Shown: positions 1 through 13,700 of the stretch, in pieces
Position numbering within the stretch: position 1 is the first letter of the stretch
Layout of the letters: each line of letters begins with the position of its first letter
Origin: Neostapfia colusana
Lineage: Eukaryota; Streptophyta; Magnoliopsida; Poales; Poaceae
Length of the DNA stretch: 64,000 nucleotides
NCBI GenBank assembly: GCA_030760725.1
Contig: JASWHV010000001.1
Coordinates: forward strand, 24,549,928 to 24,613,927
Reading direction: 5' to 3'
Translations under genes and position numbers: made by a program
Notes under the pieces: generated by a model
The model's database searches: none
What the model was told of the DNA's origin: nothing
What the model saw: only the letters and a program-made list of their open reading frames with translations

Positions 1-258
1 CGTGACACACGGCACAACCGGAGCTCGTCTCTGCGGGAGAAGAGATACCAGGCTCGGAAGGACACGTGGAGCTTCCGGAGCTCATCACCGCGGAGGTAAC
101 GAGTCTGGAGTGGTTTTTACGCGTGAAGATACCGGTACACAACGGAAACCAATCTAAACTCCACGATGTTACCGAAGATAAGACGTCAGGATCTAACAAA
201 GATCTGAATAAGACTCTTATTCGGGATCCAATCAGATTAGGACTCTTCCCTTCCCGAT

Positions 259-266
259 TATAAATA
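259..266 (+). promoter_or_regulatory. TATA box of LTR A2
   Basis: TATAAATA, followed by G, is conserved at the same place in all three long A LTRs (58290-58297; 55547-55554 on the minus strand). Transcription would start about 30 bp downstream, near 290. The ABRE-type repeats lie just upstream. Confidence 0.75.
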
Positions 267-435
267 GAACCCAAAACCTCTGGCCGAAACCACGAACTTC
301 TCTTTCAACTCCTGAGCCGACGACTTAGCGCTCTAGCCCTAACTCGCCGAGCAAAACATCGCTGAAGCACAACAAGGGAGATCATCGAAGAAGAACCGAG
401 CGGTCTGAGGAGGACCTCGAAAAAAAAAACGCGAG

Positions 436-724
436 GTAGGACTTCAATATTATTGTATCCATCTCCTTGCATCTGTTCTTCGATTCCTTTCGAACAGAAG
501 CGTTTTCGTGGGCAGATCGCTTGATGATCAGTTTGATCTAAAAGACAAGATCATCGCCACGTCCACCTTTGATCCGAACACCCCTGACCATGCAAGCCAT
601 GCAAGAACACGTATAGATCAATCTAATCATAGGATAGCATGCATGTGCATCATCGCATCTAGTTTAGGGTTTTGTGCATGATATTGATTGCTGTGAATTT
701 TGTATGCACGTGAATCTTACATAG
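436..724 (+). other. Intron-like segment in the LTR leader (GTAGG...ATAG)
   Basis: This 289-bp stretch starts GAG/GTAGGA and ends TTACATAG, and is T-rich in its first part. The same segment occurs at 58480-58801 (322 bp). It is absent from the related LTR of A3, where the flanking sequences join directly at 55374/55375 (minus strand CGTGAG then TAGGACAAGC). The upstream part of the leader and the roughly 85 bp downstream contain no ATG, whereas the segment itself contains many. I interpret it as a spliceable 5'-leader intron; this is inferred from sequence comparison only. Confidence 0.65.
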
Positions 725-1608
725 CAGAACAAGCTCAGGAAGCTGTGTACGACGAGCTGCAGCGACCAGGTTTTGAAAATCAAGAACAACCAGAACCGCA
801 AGAACAAGGCAAGTGCTCCTTGACCATGTTGATCCTATGTTTTGAGTAAAACTGTTTTGTTTTGCGAAAAGGTGTGTGTGCTGAGTCAAAACATGATGGG
901 AAACCCTTTTTATAGGAGTTTACTAGTTTTGATTAAACCATCCTTGTCGCTAGGGAAGTTTATGAGTCGGGTATGGTTTTTGCTTTATGCTTCGCTGAGT
1001 TTATGGGATTGGGAAGCGAGATAGATGTGTCTAGCTAACTGCACTCGTACTGATAATAAGTAATTAATGAGGTTAATGAACATGGATAGGAGGGAAGATC
1101 TAGGCAAGCCTGGGTTTGTGAATGAGGTAGCATGAGATGGTGGTTTTACTTGCCATAGATCTAAGGACCGGTTCATGCATGCACATGCCAGGATAACAGT
1201 GCCACCACAAGGCCAAGTATGGGTGCGGCTTAGCTGAGTAATTAGGTAAGTTGCTAGAGTGTTATGGACTGTGGAAGGCGCGGAAAATGGGAGTCGAGTG
1301 AGGACTGCCCTGGGAGCTGCATGGCACAAGAGGGGGCCCGTGGGTGGGAGAATTGGAGATTCTAGCCTGCCGGTGAAACCTTAGTGAGTCCATACATCTA
1401 GTAACCCCTTTGTAAAGGCTATTTTGTGATCTCTTGACCATACACCAACGGATGTGTACTGGTAAAATGGAGGTTCTGCAGTCGCCGACGGGTGACGAAA
1501 TCACAAACTTGTGGGTAAAGAGGTACAAACTCTGCAGAGTTATTAAAACTATCATGATAGCCGAGCTTACGGTCATGAGCACCTGGCTAAACTTCCATGA
1601 TTAGATGG

Positions 1609-1722
1609 GACGGTTACTGGGATGGTTATTGGAATGGTTATTGGGACGGTTACTGGGATGGTTATTGGAATGGTTATTGGGAAGGTTCTTGGTTATGGTT
1701 ATCGGTTATGGTTATTGGTTTG
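1609..1722 (+). repeat. 12-bp minisatellite in LTR A2
   Basis: Seven clear copies of a 12-bp unit (consensus GATGGTTATTGG) run from 1609 to 1692, then decay into TTATGGTTAT-type copies. The first six form two 36-bp higher-order units (gacggttactgg, gatggttattgg, aatggttattgg). The matching place in the LTR at 57260 (about 59675-59740) has only degenerate GGTTATTGG and GGTTTGG repeats. Confidence 0.85.
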
Positions 1723-2447
1723 GAACTGTTGAGTCCGGGAGATAAGATGGTTGCATGACTGATGGGTCATGACATGAGATTGGTCTCGGTGTGAGATGTG
1801 GTTGTTTTATGAGGTGAGATGGTAGCGAATACGAGGAGGTATTCGTGAGTATGAATAAAAGATTGGTTAATGTTCGGATGGAACATGGAAAGCGATAGAG
1901 GTATGTTGGTAATTTAATACATGCTGGGATTACATTCATCTAAAGTTAAGTTGCTGTTTATCACATTTTTACAAATCTGCTTTTCTGCAAATAAGCCTTT
2001 TATTTCCTACCTTGTTTATGAGCTGCATATCATCTGTTATTCCCGCACTTGCTGAGTACATCATTGTACTCAACCTTGCATTATTATTTCTTCATCAGCA
2101 GCAGGAGAAACCTATTATGAAGACCAAGTGGGACATTATGGCGTGTGATCTGTTCTCAACCTTGCCTGTGGAGGGAGTAGAGATGAAGCCACTTCTGCTT
2201 AGTTTTGCTTCCGCATTAGTTTTTGCTTCCGCATTTAAATAAAGATTTCCGCTGCATAGAAATAAAGACTTCCGCTGTGAGCATGAGTCCAAGACTCATG
2301 AGGTGTTGTAATAAACTCTGTTATTCGTGGTAATATATAATCTGAATTCAGTTTGTGGAACGTATGTGTATGTGTGATAAACATCCTGGGCACACATATG
2401 CATTAGTTCTCGGTTCCGTGGTTTTCCACAGAATTGAGGGCGTCACA

Positions 2448-4652
2448 CACGACGAACTGATCCAACTCTGACATGAATACAGAATTCATGAGATACATGA
2501 AGTGTGCGGGTGCATTTGTTAGCCCGAAAGACATGACTAGATACTCATAGAGCCCGTATCTAGTCGAGAAAGCCGTCTTCGGTATATCCTCCGCTCTGAT
2601 TTTTATCTGATGATAACCAGACCTTAAGTCCATCTTGGAGAATACCTTGGCACCCACTAACTGATCAAATAATATATCGATCCGCGGCAACGGATATTTA
2701 TTTTTGATCGTCACTGCATTCAGCGGCCGATAATCCACACATAATCGAAGTGACTCATCCTTTTTCTTCACAAAGAGGGCTAAACAGCCCCATGGCGATG
2801 AGCTTGGTCGGATGAACCCTTTGTCCATTAAGTCCTTTAGCTGTTCTTTCAGTTCCGCTAATTCCTTCGGAGACATTTTGTACGGCCTCCGAGATATTGC
2901 TGTGGTTCCCGGTGCTAACTCGATCTTGAATACCACATCCCTCTCAGGCGGCATCCCTGGAAGATCGTCGGGAAACACATCTGGGTACTCACGGACCACT
3001 GGAATATCCTCCAGTTGCGTGGTCACACTGTGGTACACCACTGGATTTTTAGGATCCACGGCTTCAAGTATGAGCGTTTGGAGACCGTAGGTTGGAGAGT
3101 CCAAACTAACAATCCGTGGACCAATATCATGAACAGCCCCATGGTAGTTCATCCACGCCATTCCTACAATCACGTCGATCTTCTGCCCCTCTAACACAAT
3201 GAGGGTGGTGGGGTATAAGTTTCCACCTAAGCACAAGGGTGCTTTGATCACTACTTCATTAGCAGCTATATTTCCACCCGGTGAGCGGATAAGGTAGTGA
3301 TCCTTCGGTGTAGAGGTGGAGAGCTCAGTTTTGCACACAAACAACCTACTGATGAAATTGTGTGTAGCTCCAGAGTCAAATAAAATTAACACGGGCAGTC
3401 CATTGAGGGTGAACATTCCCGCTAGCACGGGTGCCCCATCTGGCACATCCTCTAGAGCTGTATGATAAATGCACCCGGATTTTGGTGCAGTTCCTTGAAG
3501 CTGAGCCCGGGGTTAATTTATACCCTGCTCTGGTGTAGTATCTCTGTAGCGTATCCTTTCTGGACACTTTCTGCTGATGTGACCCACGTACCCGCACGTG
3601 AAGCACGGTTTCTCAGCCAGTTCCTGGTTGCTCTGTGCATGGACATTAGTGGTATTCTGCTGTGGCAAGAACACTTGAGAAGCAGAATAACGTGGCTGCA
3701 TATACCGTTGTTGCAGCTGTCCGAATTCAGAGTATTGGGACGAACGATCGGAATATTGCTGGGGTCGTCGAGCCGGCTGCATCAGCTGACAGTTCAAGGT
3801 ACTGTCTATCACCCGGTATTTCTGAGGAGCACTACTGCTACCCTCCGGTGGTACATGGTTCTTTCTTTTCTCAGCCTGAACTTCCCGCTGAGCATCTTCA
3901 ACCATGATGGCAGCACTCATCAATTTGTTGAAGTTCTTTCGATCAGCTAAAACGAGTCTCTCTTTTAGCTTGGGATTGAGGCTGCGGAAGAACCATTCAC
4001 ACTTTTGTGCTTCGGTGTTTACATGTTGAGGCGCATACTGCGCCAGCTTGTTGAACACTCGCGAATGCTCGTATGCACCCCTCCCTCCTTATTTTAAGGC
4101 CAGAAACTCCTCGAGTTTCCGCTGAATTATTCCGGAAGGAACATGATACGCGAGAAACGCCTTCCGGAATTCTGCCCATGAAACGTCATGTCCATCTGGT
4201 AAGGAGGCGAGTTGATTTGCCCACCATGCACTGGCGGACCCGTGAAGTTGTTGCGCTGCGTATAAAACCTTCTGCTGTTCGGTGCATTGAAGCAACCCGA
4301 ACTTAGATTCAATGGTACGGATCCAGCTATCCGCCACCAGAGGATCCTCAGATTCAATGAAAACCGGTTGTTGAGTTGCCAAGAACTCAACATAGGAATT
4401 CAGTTGAGGTTGGCGCAAGTCTTCGTCTTGACATCCCCCTTGACGGGATGTATTCATCACCAGGGTGCGGAGCAAGTCGGTTCGCTCATCGCTTGCACCC
4501 GTCATGGCAGCCAGAATGTCCGCCATTGTGACTGTGGGTGAAGGCCCTGGTGGAGGCTGCTGTAGCGGAGCTCGCTGCTCCTGCTGTGGAGAGTTATCAC
4601 CACGACCACCACTGGAACCACCCACCTCACTCATGGAACGAGTTCGCACCAT
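2448..4652 (-). pseudogene. gag-pol: Family C gag-pol, broken and 3'-truncated (Gag-PR-RT)
   Basis: This is the Ty3/gypsy polyprotein of element C. Translation would start at 4652 (MVRTRS...), right after an AG acceptor-like sequence. In order it shows the Gag core (SASAWWANQLASLPDG), a zinc knuckle (CFTCGYVGHISRKC, CX2CX4HX4C), protease (LFDSGATHNFIS) and RT (KMDLRSGYHQIK, with the first catalytic Asp intact, then YLVMSFGLTNAPAHF). Two in-frame TAA codons break it, at 4089-4091 in Gag and 3513-3515 between Gag and PR. The frame is otherwise open, so decay is recent or slight. It stops at the RT motif FVV because LTR A2 was inserted there. The rest of pol is outside the window or lost. It is closer to family B than to family A. 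Confidence 0.9.
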
Positions 4653-6183
4653 TCTGCAATTGCAAGAGTTCATTATCAGTTCAACACTATCACTTGATTT
4701 ATTCCACAAAAAAAGTAGTGTAACACTGATAATGAAACCTCAACATGTAGGCAAAATGATTTAGGCGCAAACTGAGGTATCTACAGCAAGGATTTACAAG
4801 CCGACTAATTGGTCCTCAAACAGATCAGATTCGGATCCAGTTAAAAGCACTTTCGTAACTCAAGTTGAATATCAAAGTTAAAGTTAACTTTAATATCTTT
4901 CCAACGAGTATCCAAAGGCCTCCTAGGGATTTTTCTACAGGAAGTTATGGCTTAAAAACAGAAAGGTTTAGAGAGGTTTTGTTACTGTCCTGGTTCTGAA
5001 CAGTTTGCCTTCAACTGAACTTTTCACCAACTTAATCCATGATTTTGCTCTGGAGGTCTACAAGAAAGTTGTAGAGCACTTTAAAATCTTTCCATAACTG
5101 TATCATACACCTTAATTGGTTAAAGCTACTCAGAGTTATGCTCTGTAAACGTCCAGCAAAAATTTCTGACAGAAACAGAGCACTCTGTTTTTGAAATCTT
5201 TAACACCTAGACACTCTCTCATTTGAATCTTAGCTCAAAAGAAGAGTTCAATAACTAATATTCGTTTCAAACTTCCATTTTTAGTTGAAAGTTAGCTCAT
5301 GAATCATTTCTTCATAGGGAAGAGGTCATTATGTGCGGTACGGTGTCGATGCACCGTAAGAACAATGTCGGTACTACGTTGTCTCTCCAAAAGGAAATCC
5401 TAAACCAGATTATACCGGTATATACGTATAATCAGTGGCACTAAATGGTCTCTCACACACGTGTACTACACGGGATACGTACGTGGTTAGTACCTGCAGA
5501 AGAACACACAATAGTGGTGCACTCAAGGGTTGTTTCATTCCAGGCAGTTCTATAGTAGAAAGTAAATACAAACGCCCGTATCATTGCCATACGGCCGTCC
5601 TTGAGTTAAGTCACGTCTCAAGGTACGTGATCGTGTTTCAACACCACACGATGGGGAACCCGAGTAGATCATGAAAGGGTCGTCACGGTTGGGAATGTTA
5701 TCAACCCAACAGATACCACCTACTGCCCTGCAGGGCACGCCGATGGCAAGCGCTGCGTATGTCCTCCTGGGCTATTTCCAGACGAATACACTATCGCGTT
5801 ACTGACCACACGATGGGGTCTCCGCTTACTTGCCTAATGCACGCTAGGGATCAGCGTTTCATATGAACTCAGGAACATGAAGAGTCCAAGAGTTTCATAT
5901 TGACATCTCACACAAAGCTGTGAGACCTACCCCTGAACAACTTTCCTCGTCAGGGGAGCTAACCGAAATTGAACCGCTTTCGGTGGCGTTCCTTACCATG
6001 CTTACCTGAGCGTAGGTGCGTCGTTACATAATTAAAATTTCAGAATTATAACAAGTATGTTAGTACTGCCACTTTAAGTAACTACGCTACTATAGTCCTT
6101 ATGTGGGCCTAATATCGTTTCCTCACCGTATCCTAAGTTTTTGTCGTAATACGATCCTTATTCCGTGTGCTATTACCAATGCG
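4653..6183 (-). other. 5' leader of element C; no coding content seen
   Basis: About 1.5 kb between gag and the PBS. Short blocks resemble the family B leader (for example around 4870-4990, compared with 20690-20780). No long reading frame is present; the extra ORF found here in family B is absent. The sequence next to the gag ATG reads, on the minus strand, TTGCAATTGCAG then A-ATG, a good splice acceptor. Confidence 0.7.
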
Positions 6184-6195
6184 GCTCTGATACCA
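6184..6195 (-). other. PBS of element C (initiator tRNA-Met type)
   Basis: The minus strand reads TGGTATCAGAGC, complementary to the 3' end of plant initiator tRNA-Met. It lies three bases inside the LTR end at 6199, the normal place for minus-strand priming. Confidence 0.9.
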
Positions 6196-6198
6196 TGC

Positions 6199-9100
6199 TG
6201 TGAGGACCCCGCCGTCCCGATCACTCACGGGGACGGGGCACCTCGCCCGGGAATCGCATTGGGTGGTGCCGTGCGATGCGGCACCCAACAGCACACATTA
6301 TAAAGCATCATATTACATAAATCATGCGGAAGCTTACAAAGTGTAAATGTTTCAAATATTTCTGAAAATATTCTACAGCGGAAGACTATTACAACTCACG
6401 CCTCATACCTATGATAAGCAACAGAGAAGGTGCCCAGCCCGTGGACCCTTCTCGCTAGCAACACGATCACAATAGCAGCGGCAAGGGTTGCCATGAGTTC
6501 ACCACTCGGAGAGCTCCGAGTCTCATCGGACACCCGAACATATCAGCGTACAGTTATTACCTGCAAAACAACTTATGCAGTATCTGTGAGCACGAAGCTC
6601 AGCAAGATTGACCCGTCATCCTAGTCATGAAACTCTACATGATGAAAATAGAGGGCTGATTATAGAAGTTTGCACAAACGATGAACTTGAGCTAAAGGAG
6701 AGTCCTTACTTCAAGTTTTAGGCAACTTTTATAGCCCTCGCGCAACTTACATCGAGACTCCACAATCAAACAAGAAACACTTCATCTCGATGTCACTTGC
6801 CCGAGGAGAAAGTAACTTTAATGAGCTACCCTAAACTCATACTGACCTTGCGCCATCAACGTCGAGACTCCACAATCAAACAAGAAACGCTTTGCCTCGA
6901 CGCTACTAGCCCAAGGTGGAAAATAAATTTAGTGATGTGTTGATCATTTCCTCATCTCCAATATGAGGATTACTCACGAAGCATTATTAACTTTTCCCAG
7001 TTTATTACTACGTCACGACGCAGAGAACAAGTATGCTCACTACCGCGAGCGACGGTGATTGCAATCAAAAACACCCGGCTGACACGACACGTACGCCCGT
7101 ACTCGACGTTGCACACAGCAACCGTCACTGACGTCGTACGTGGCAACCTTTCACACGACACCCAAATGTCGAACCGGTCCCACCGACTGGGATTAAGTCT
7201 ATCTACGGCAAACCCTCATAGAGCAGACTTCTCTATCCTTTCAGCATCGGCATCAGACGGTGAGGTATGCCTCGACACCCAGGTTAACATGTTACATCGG
7301 TTTCCTGGGTCCCATATAGCTAGTATGCATCCGGTACACAACTCAAACTTGCCCAACGGGTCGCACACAAGAACGGGCCTTAATCGACTCAGACATAGAC
7401 TAGGCTCACAGGACCACGTCCTTGACCTTCCATCCACTGCCCGGTCTCCATTCCCAACTATGAGGATCAATTCCCAACTCTTCCGATTGATCCCCCTAAA
7501 TCCCTATTCACGAGTAGGAATCTGCCCACTCGAGGTTTGCTTCTTTTAATCCACTTTTGTTGAGATCAGCAGTTATAATTAATTGATAACATATCCTACA
7601 TTAAAACTCCAGGGTTTTCTGGGTCATGCATTTGGAGTTTCATACCATCTAGACGTAATGCAATAAATATAATGCTAGACGTATGAAGTGAATACAAATA
7701 GAAACTTGTAAATTTAATGCCAACCGGGGCTTGCCTTTGTTTTGCAGATGACTTATATATATATGCAGTTAGTGAAGACCACGTGACTTGGTCTCTTGCC
7801 TCCTTTCTTTGATCTCTCCTCCAATGGCTTCAAGTCCTTCATGTAGATGCTACACGTAGTGAATATGCACATATATTTATTTGTAAAGATTTTGCTACAA
7901 GTTCTAATGACAAGTTTACACAAACTGGAACTCTCTTTAAAAATTTAAAATGACACAGGTGCTAGTGGTTTAGGTTTGGTTCTAAACACATGATTAATGC
8001 TAGGTGGTTTCCCCCTCTCCTATATTAATCACCTTAAGAGGTTAAACAGCACTGGGTGATCCAGAGCTCCAATGGAGCTGAGAATTTTCAGGTGAGTTCC
8101 TTGTCACAAGAAAACACTCTGACCCAATACTTGGGATTATCTAATGAGTGGATTACTCAGAATAATTCCCTAAGCCTTTAGGCAAAAAGGAATTAATTCT
8201 GAATAAGCTTGCATGTTCATGCCAAACTTAGTGAACTACAATTTCAATCATAGTTTATAGGACTTGCATGAATTTTCCTAGCATTTCTGGAGCTACTATT
8301 TGCCCAGAACTGATTTTTCCAAGTCTTGGAAAATTCTCTGAAAAAGGTTTCTGCATTCAATTGAACACAGCATCTTCAAAGCTGATTTGCTCTGATCAAA
8401 TCATCTACAATTGAGCTGAAACTTTTACAGGTACTCACTAATACCCTAAAGACTTTTCTGACAAAATTTGGGGATTTTTGGATTAACTAAACTCCCTCTA
8501 AAATTCTTTTGCTAAAAAGTTTTAAAGAATTTTACAGAATTAAAAAAGGTTTCTTACAAATTGGGTTCTACATTTGGATAGTACTCTATCAGAGGAATCC
8601 AACAAAATTTGTTTCACAATTTTTGGATTCTCCTACCCAAAGTAGTAGCTATTCAAAGTTTGAACTGGAATCTGAAATTCCCCAAAATGTTCAAATGCTG
8701 TCAGTGGGTCCAGGGGACAGGTGTCACTCGTCGGAGCAAGCCACACGGGGCTACTGGGTATTTCCCGCGCCGCCACACCAGATCCCCACGCCACAGTCGA
8801 TCAGAGATTTGAAACACCGTCGCTGACAGGAGGGACCCACCGGGTCGTCTTCTACCTCCGGCCACCCGCGCCCGCGCGCCGCCGGGCTCGCCGGAGTTCG
8901 ACGGATTCCAGCCTCCCGGCCATCCCCCGAGCCCTCCCTCGCCGATAGGGCCTAATTTCACATGCTGAACACGATGGAACCCTCTTCCCCGGCCGGCGAT
9001 GTCTCTAACCTAGCTGGCCACGGCGCGGCGGCTCTAGACCAGTTCGGCAACATCGCCCGGTCATCCTAGCTTGCCCAAACCTTGGTGGAACGGCGCTACA

Positions 9101-10519
9101 GCACCAGTGGACGCCAGGGAGGATCGTCCAGGTGGTGAAGCAGCCTGCAAATGGCCCTAACCTAGCTCTCATCGGGAGCCCGAACCGCCCCACCATAACC
9201 GCCGTGGAAAAAGTATGAAATACGTCGTGCACAATGGTTTTCAGGCATTGGTTGCAAAAGGGCAAATGATCGCCGGCTAGCCCAGCTCGTGTGTGCAAGA
9301 TTTGACAAGCTACAGAGGATTGGAGAGCGAGAATTTTGGCGGCGATTACCGGATGCTCTGTTTGAGGTCGACGGGACAAAATCTCCGAATTGGCCGCCGA
9401 TCCTCCACGGTTTGCTCCAGGCTTTGGAGGAGAGCAGCAGCACGATGGCGCGCTCCCGTGGCCGGGCTTGCTCGGACGTGACAACCCTTGTGGAAGGCTG
9501 CCCGCGTGCGCCCGATCGTCGGCTGGCTGTGGTTCGCCGCGGGTGAGGCGTTTAACGCTCGAAAGCCACCACGGATGGCTAGCTCTCGCGCTCAGAAGGT
9601 GCGGAACGATGGCACAGCGTCATTGTGCAGCTCGGGAAGGCGCTGTGGCGTGGTTTAGCCGGCTCCCGATGGCTTTCCAGAGGAGCGGCGAGCTGAGTTT
9701 TATTTTAGGGAGAACGCGCGTGTGAGGAGGAGGAACACCCGTGGTCACCTTGTCAACGCCGGAGGGATCACGTGGAGAGGCGCCGCCGACTCCCGTGCTG
9801 CCAGCGGCCCGGGTGAAGAGCAGGAGGTGGAGCCTTGGGCGAAGGGGGCGGCCGCTCGGTGTCGCCCGCGGGTGAAACCCCGGTGGAGTGAGAAACAGAG
9901 AAAAAGACTTAAGGGTTAAGTCTTCTCATTCCTATGACATGTGGGCCCCACAAGTCAGTGCCTCTTTTCCTCAAAATATCTCCAAAGTTTGACAATTATC
10001 CAACCCAAATGTTTGAAAGTTGGAAACTGAGCTCATTTGAAAAGTTTGGACAATTTCCATGCAAATTCAAATGTTTATTTGAATTCTTTGCACATTTGAC
10101 CCCATTTGGAAAAATGGGTAGAAAACCTTTTCAAAATTAAATGAAACTTTGCCTCCCCACTAATTTGGACCTAAGGAATCCAAATATGCAACTTGATTCT
10201 TGTGTTAGCTGCTGCAAACAAGAGTTTGAACACAACAGTTTTGACTTCCCGTTGTGTCCTTCCCTCATTTGAAGTTTGAGTTTAACATTTAGTTCAAACT
10301 CTTATTTTTAAACCCTCCCATTGCACTTGAGTTCTTCATTTTTGTGGTTTTAATCCACATGAGGTCCATCCATGCAGCAACCCTAAATTTGTTTAGAAGA
10401 ACCTCACATATGTTATCATATGAGGAAAAAGTTTCAACTAAGCCCCTTTTTCATACACATGACTCCAACATTTGTGCAACCTCATGTTTCTTTGTATTCA
10501 CCTTTTTGGGACCTTTACA
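6199..10519 (-). repeat. 5' LTR of element C (about 4.3 kb)
   Basis: On the plus strand the LTR runs from TGTGAGGACC (6199) to CCTTTACA (10519), giving TG...CA ends in element orientation. AT-rich flanks enclose a GC-rich block at about 8690-9900, the same layout as the family B LTRs. Many short ORFs in the GC-rich block overlap on both strands and are not conserved; I call none. I could not place a convincing TATA box. The partner 3' LTR is not in the window. The right flank is A-LTR sequence, so C was inserted in an A LTR. Confidence 0.85.
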
Positions 10520-10718
10520 GTAATTAGGTAAGTTACTAGATTGTTATGGACCGTGGAAGGCGCAGGGAATGGGAGTTGAGTGAGGACTGCCCTGGTTACT
10601 GCACGGCACAAGAGGGGGCCCGTGGGTTGGAGAATTGGAGATTCTAGCCTGCTGGTGAAACCTTAGTGAGTGCATACATCTAGTAGCCCCTTTGTAAAGG
10701 CTATTTTGTGATCTCTTG
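10520..10718 (+). repeat. Fragment of a family A LTR (outer element A1)
   Basis: These 199 bp match A2 positions of about 1240-1437 in the same orientation. The left end abuts the C LTR and the right end abuts LTR B1, so both were inserted into this LTR. I take it as what remains in this window of the 5' LTR of A1, whose pol lies at 48775-50441 and 56393-57248. Confidence 0.8.
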
Positions 10719-13700
10719 TGACACGACCCCATTGGTCTTGTCGAGCCAGGATCACGCTGAGGGGTGCTGCGTTGCACAGCACCGTATAACACACGTCAAA
10801 GGTACAAAGCGGAAGCGAAATTTTATTACATAAACAAGTTATGAACATGTTTACATCAAAATAAGTTCAGTCTACACCCACGGGCGTAGACTAAGCATCA
10901 AGTGCACGTTCAGCCCTTGAACATGCCCTTGCTAGCACACACGCACACTAACTCTGCGGCGTGCACGACTCCCACTCGACGGGGTTCCCCTCCTGGGGTT
11001 CCGTCTCCTCTTCGGGAGTCCTTTCCTCATAGAACCCTGCAAAAGCTTCAAACACAAGCAGTGAGCATGAAGGCTCAGCAAGTCTGACCCGTCTCACCTA
11101 AACATGGAACTTCTACATGAGGGTAATGGGTTACATGAGGTAAAATCATTTGCAAGGACTCGCCTAATTAGTAGAACCTTACTTTCAAGTTTTAGCAGCA
11201 GGTTGTGGAGAACCTTACACTAAGGCACATGAGAGGGCCACAATCAAACAAGAAACACATTTCTCTCATGTACTTTGCCCAAAGTTGAAATGAACTTTAG
11301 TTAGCTCTAAACTACAGCAAGTCATTAGCAATCAATTCCATCTTCCAATCAGCAACATTTTAACATGTAACTAGCCTGTTCTTTCTACGTCACGGTACAG
11401 TGAACAAGTGGTACTCACTGACCGCGAGGGACGGCGATTATAATCGATTTACACCTGCAGGGTTACCCGAACAACCCGTCACGTACGCCCGTACTCGATG
11501 TTGCCTACAACAACCATCACGGACGCCGTACGCAACTACCTTTCACTCGTCAGCCAAATATTGAACCGGTTCCATCGTCCCGAGCAAGAGGTCTCTGCAC
11601 GCGCATCTCTGTGCCGCCAGCCGATTTACACCTCGAGCTCTCAACCTACCCTCTAAACGACGGGCAATTCCTCAATACCCAGCTTCCCGAGTTACATCAG
11701 TTTCCCGGTTCCCATATAGCCGGTAGGTCTTTGGTACTGTTCTAGCTTGTTCAACAGGCCCGCACACGGCTCGGTCCTCAATCGACACAACCGGAGCTAC
11801 AGCACACAGGCCCCAAAGTCCTGCTGCCCTTACTCTCCGCTCGGTCTCATTTTCTTGCCATGTGTATCATGTGCTATCTCTACCCGAGCAATGTGCCTCT
11901 AGCCTATTCTCGCGAGTAGTTCTAACTACTCGACTTGTACCGAATCCTACTCTACCTTAGCATTGCAGTAGCTAACGGGGTTTGCAATCCTAAACCCAAC
12001 CCGTGGTTTTCTTGGCTATGCAGTTGGATTTCCAAACAAGACTCTAATGCACAGAACAAAGGAAACAAGTATGTGCTCAAAACAATAAAAATTTGTAAAA
12101 AGGTTAATGCAAACCGGAGCTTTCCTTGCTGCTCTTGGTCGTAGGATAGCTGCTCCTCCGGAGTTACAAAGTCTAGGACTTCGGGTTCCTCCTCGACCTT
12201 AGCGACTACATGATACGAGCCAAATATGTATTAATTTAAATGCATTTGTATTAACTTTGAAGTTGTGAAGTCTATAACCCTTGCTAGACAGACCTAATGA
12301 CTGTGAAACTTTTACTGTGGCTTGGTTACAACCTAAACAGAGACTTGGTCAAGTTTTAGTTGCAGCAAAGCTCATTTGAGCCCTCCACAATTAATTATGT
12401 CCTTGACTTTAATTGGAACTCTTAGGGTGTTCTAGGAATTTTCATGAAACAAACTATGACTTTCTGAAAACTAGATTTTCAGAGGGTTCTAATGGAGTTG
12501 GTCTCACTTAATTTGGAAGCTCCTAACTAAACATATGAGCTAAACAATTTCATAGAAAATTCTGAAAATGTTTCTGAACATTTTCTATTTTCTCTGGAAC
12601 AGTTTCAATAATCACACCATTAGGTGGATAAAATGAGCTCAAATGGATCTGAAATTTTTACGGCAGTTCAGGGACATTTTGGTGAATATCCCAGCAAAAT
12701 TTTAGGATTTTCCTCCACAGGATTCTCCAGTTAAAATTCCTAACAGTTTAAACTTTGAGGAATTAATTCTGGAAAATTAAGGGTTTTCATGAAGTGAAAC
12801 TTGATTTGCTGGAAGTACTCGGAGAGCTGAATCCAGCAAAATTGTGTTCACTCAATTTGGAGCTTTCTAGCCAAAGTTATAAGGATTTGAAGTTTGAACT
12901 GAAACTGAAATTCGGGAAAAAGTTTAAACTCTGGCTTGTGGGCCCCGCACACAGTGCGTCGTCTCCCTCCTCGCGCCAACTGCGCGGCGGCGGCGATCTC
13001 CGGCGACCCTCGCTGGAACTGAGTTCCCGGCCACCCCCCGGCCCGAAACTCGCCGCCTGCCCCTTTACTGACCCCCTGGACTCGATGGTGGGGTCGCCGG
13101 CCGCCGGCGATGACCGGAAACCCGTGCGCACCGGTGACAGCACCTGCTAGGGTTCCGGTGAGGTCGGTCCCGCTCTCCCGTGCACCAAATCGACTGGGAA
13201 TCGGTCGGAGAGCATCAGTAGAGCGTGGGAAACATGAACCCGGGCTGGGTGGAAGCTAGGAACACTGGCAACTATGCTCTCGACGGTGAGCCGAGGTGTT
13301 CAGCCATGGCGGCGGGAAAAACAGCCATATCATGGCCGATTCTCGATGGTTTTCTCTAATTCCAGTTCGAGCGTGGGCGCTATCGTGCGTAGAAGCTACT
13401 AGGTAACGAGCTCGTCCAACCCTCGTGCATAGAGCACGAATTTCACCCGAAGGTGAGCTCGGTCCTTATGAACTGATCAAGAGTAAATTTGGAAATTCTC
13501 GGCCGAGGGTTGATCAATCGCCAAACGGCTTTCGGCTACTCCATCTACATACAATCACGCACCTTTCTTGTGTAGCGAAGAGGACGTGACAATGGCTGTG
13601 CTGTGCTGTCCACGAGAGCCCGATCGGCGGCGATGCTCGGCTCGCCGGAGAAACGGCTCGGTACAGCTCGAGGACGCTTGCTCACTGGCCAACACAGTGC

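Larger units (their letters stand above)
1..2447 (+). repeat. Family A LTR (copy A2), truncated by the window edge
   Basis: This segment aligns through its length with the LTR at 57260-60554 and, inverted, with 53744-56392. It ends in GGCGTCACA at 2447, next to C-element pol sequence, so it was inserted into C; the first flanking bases, cacga, would be its target duplication. Only the last two units of the upstream ABRE-type repeat array are inside the window. A TATA box, an intron-like segment, a 12-bp minisatellite and several AATAAA-like motifs near 2230-2320 follow in order. No reading frame in it looks genuine. Whether it is a solo LTR or the 3' LTR of a full element cannot be told from this window. 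Confidence 0.9.

Noticed and set aside
5435..7549. ORFs of 60-164 codons in the C leader and LTR
   Set aside because: No start context, domain or conservation in related copies.
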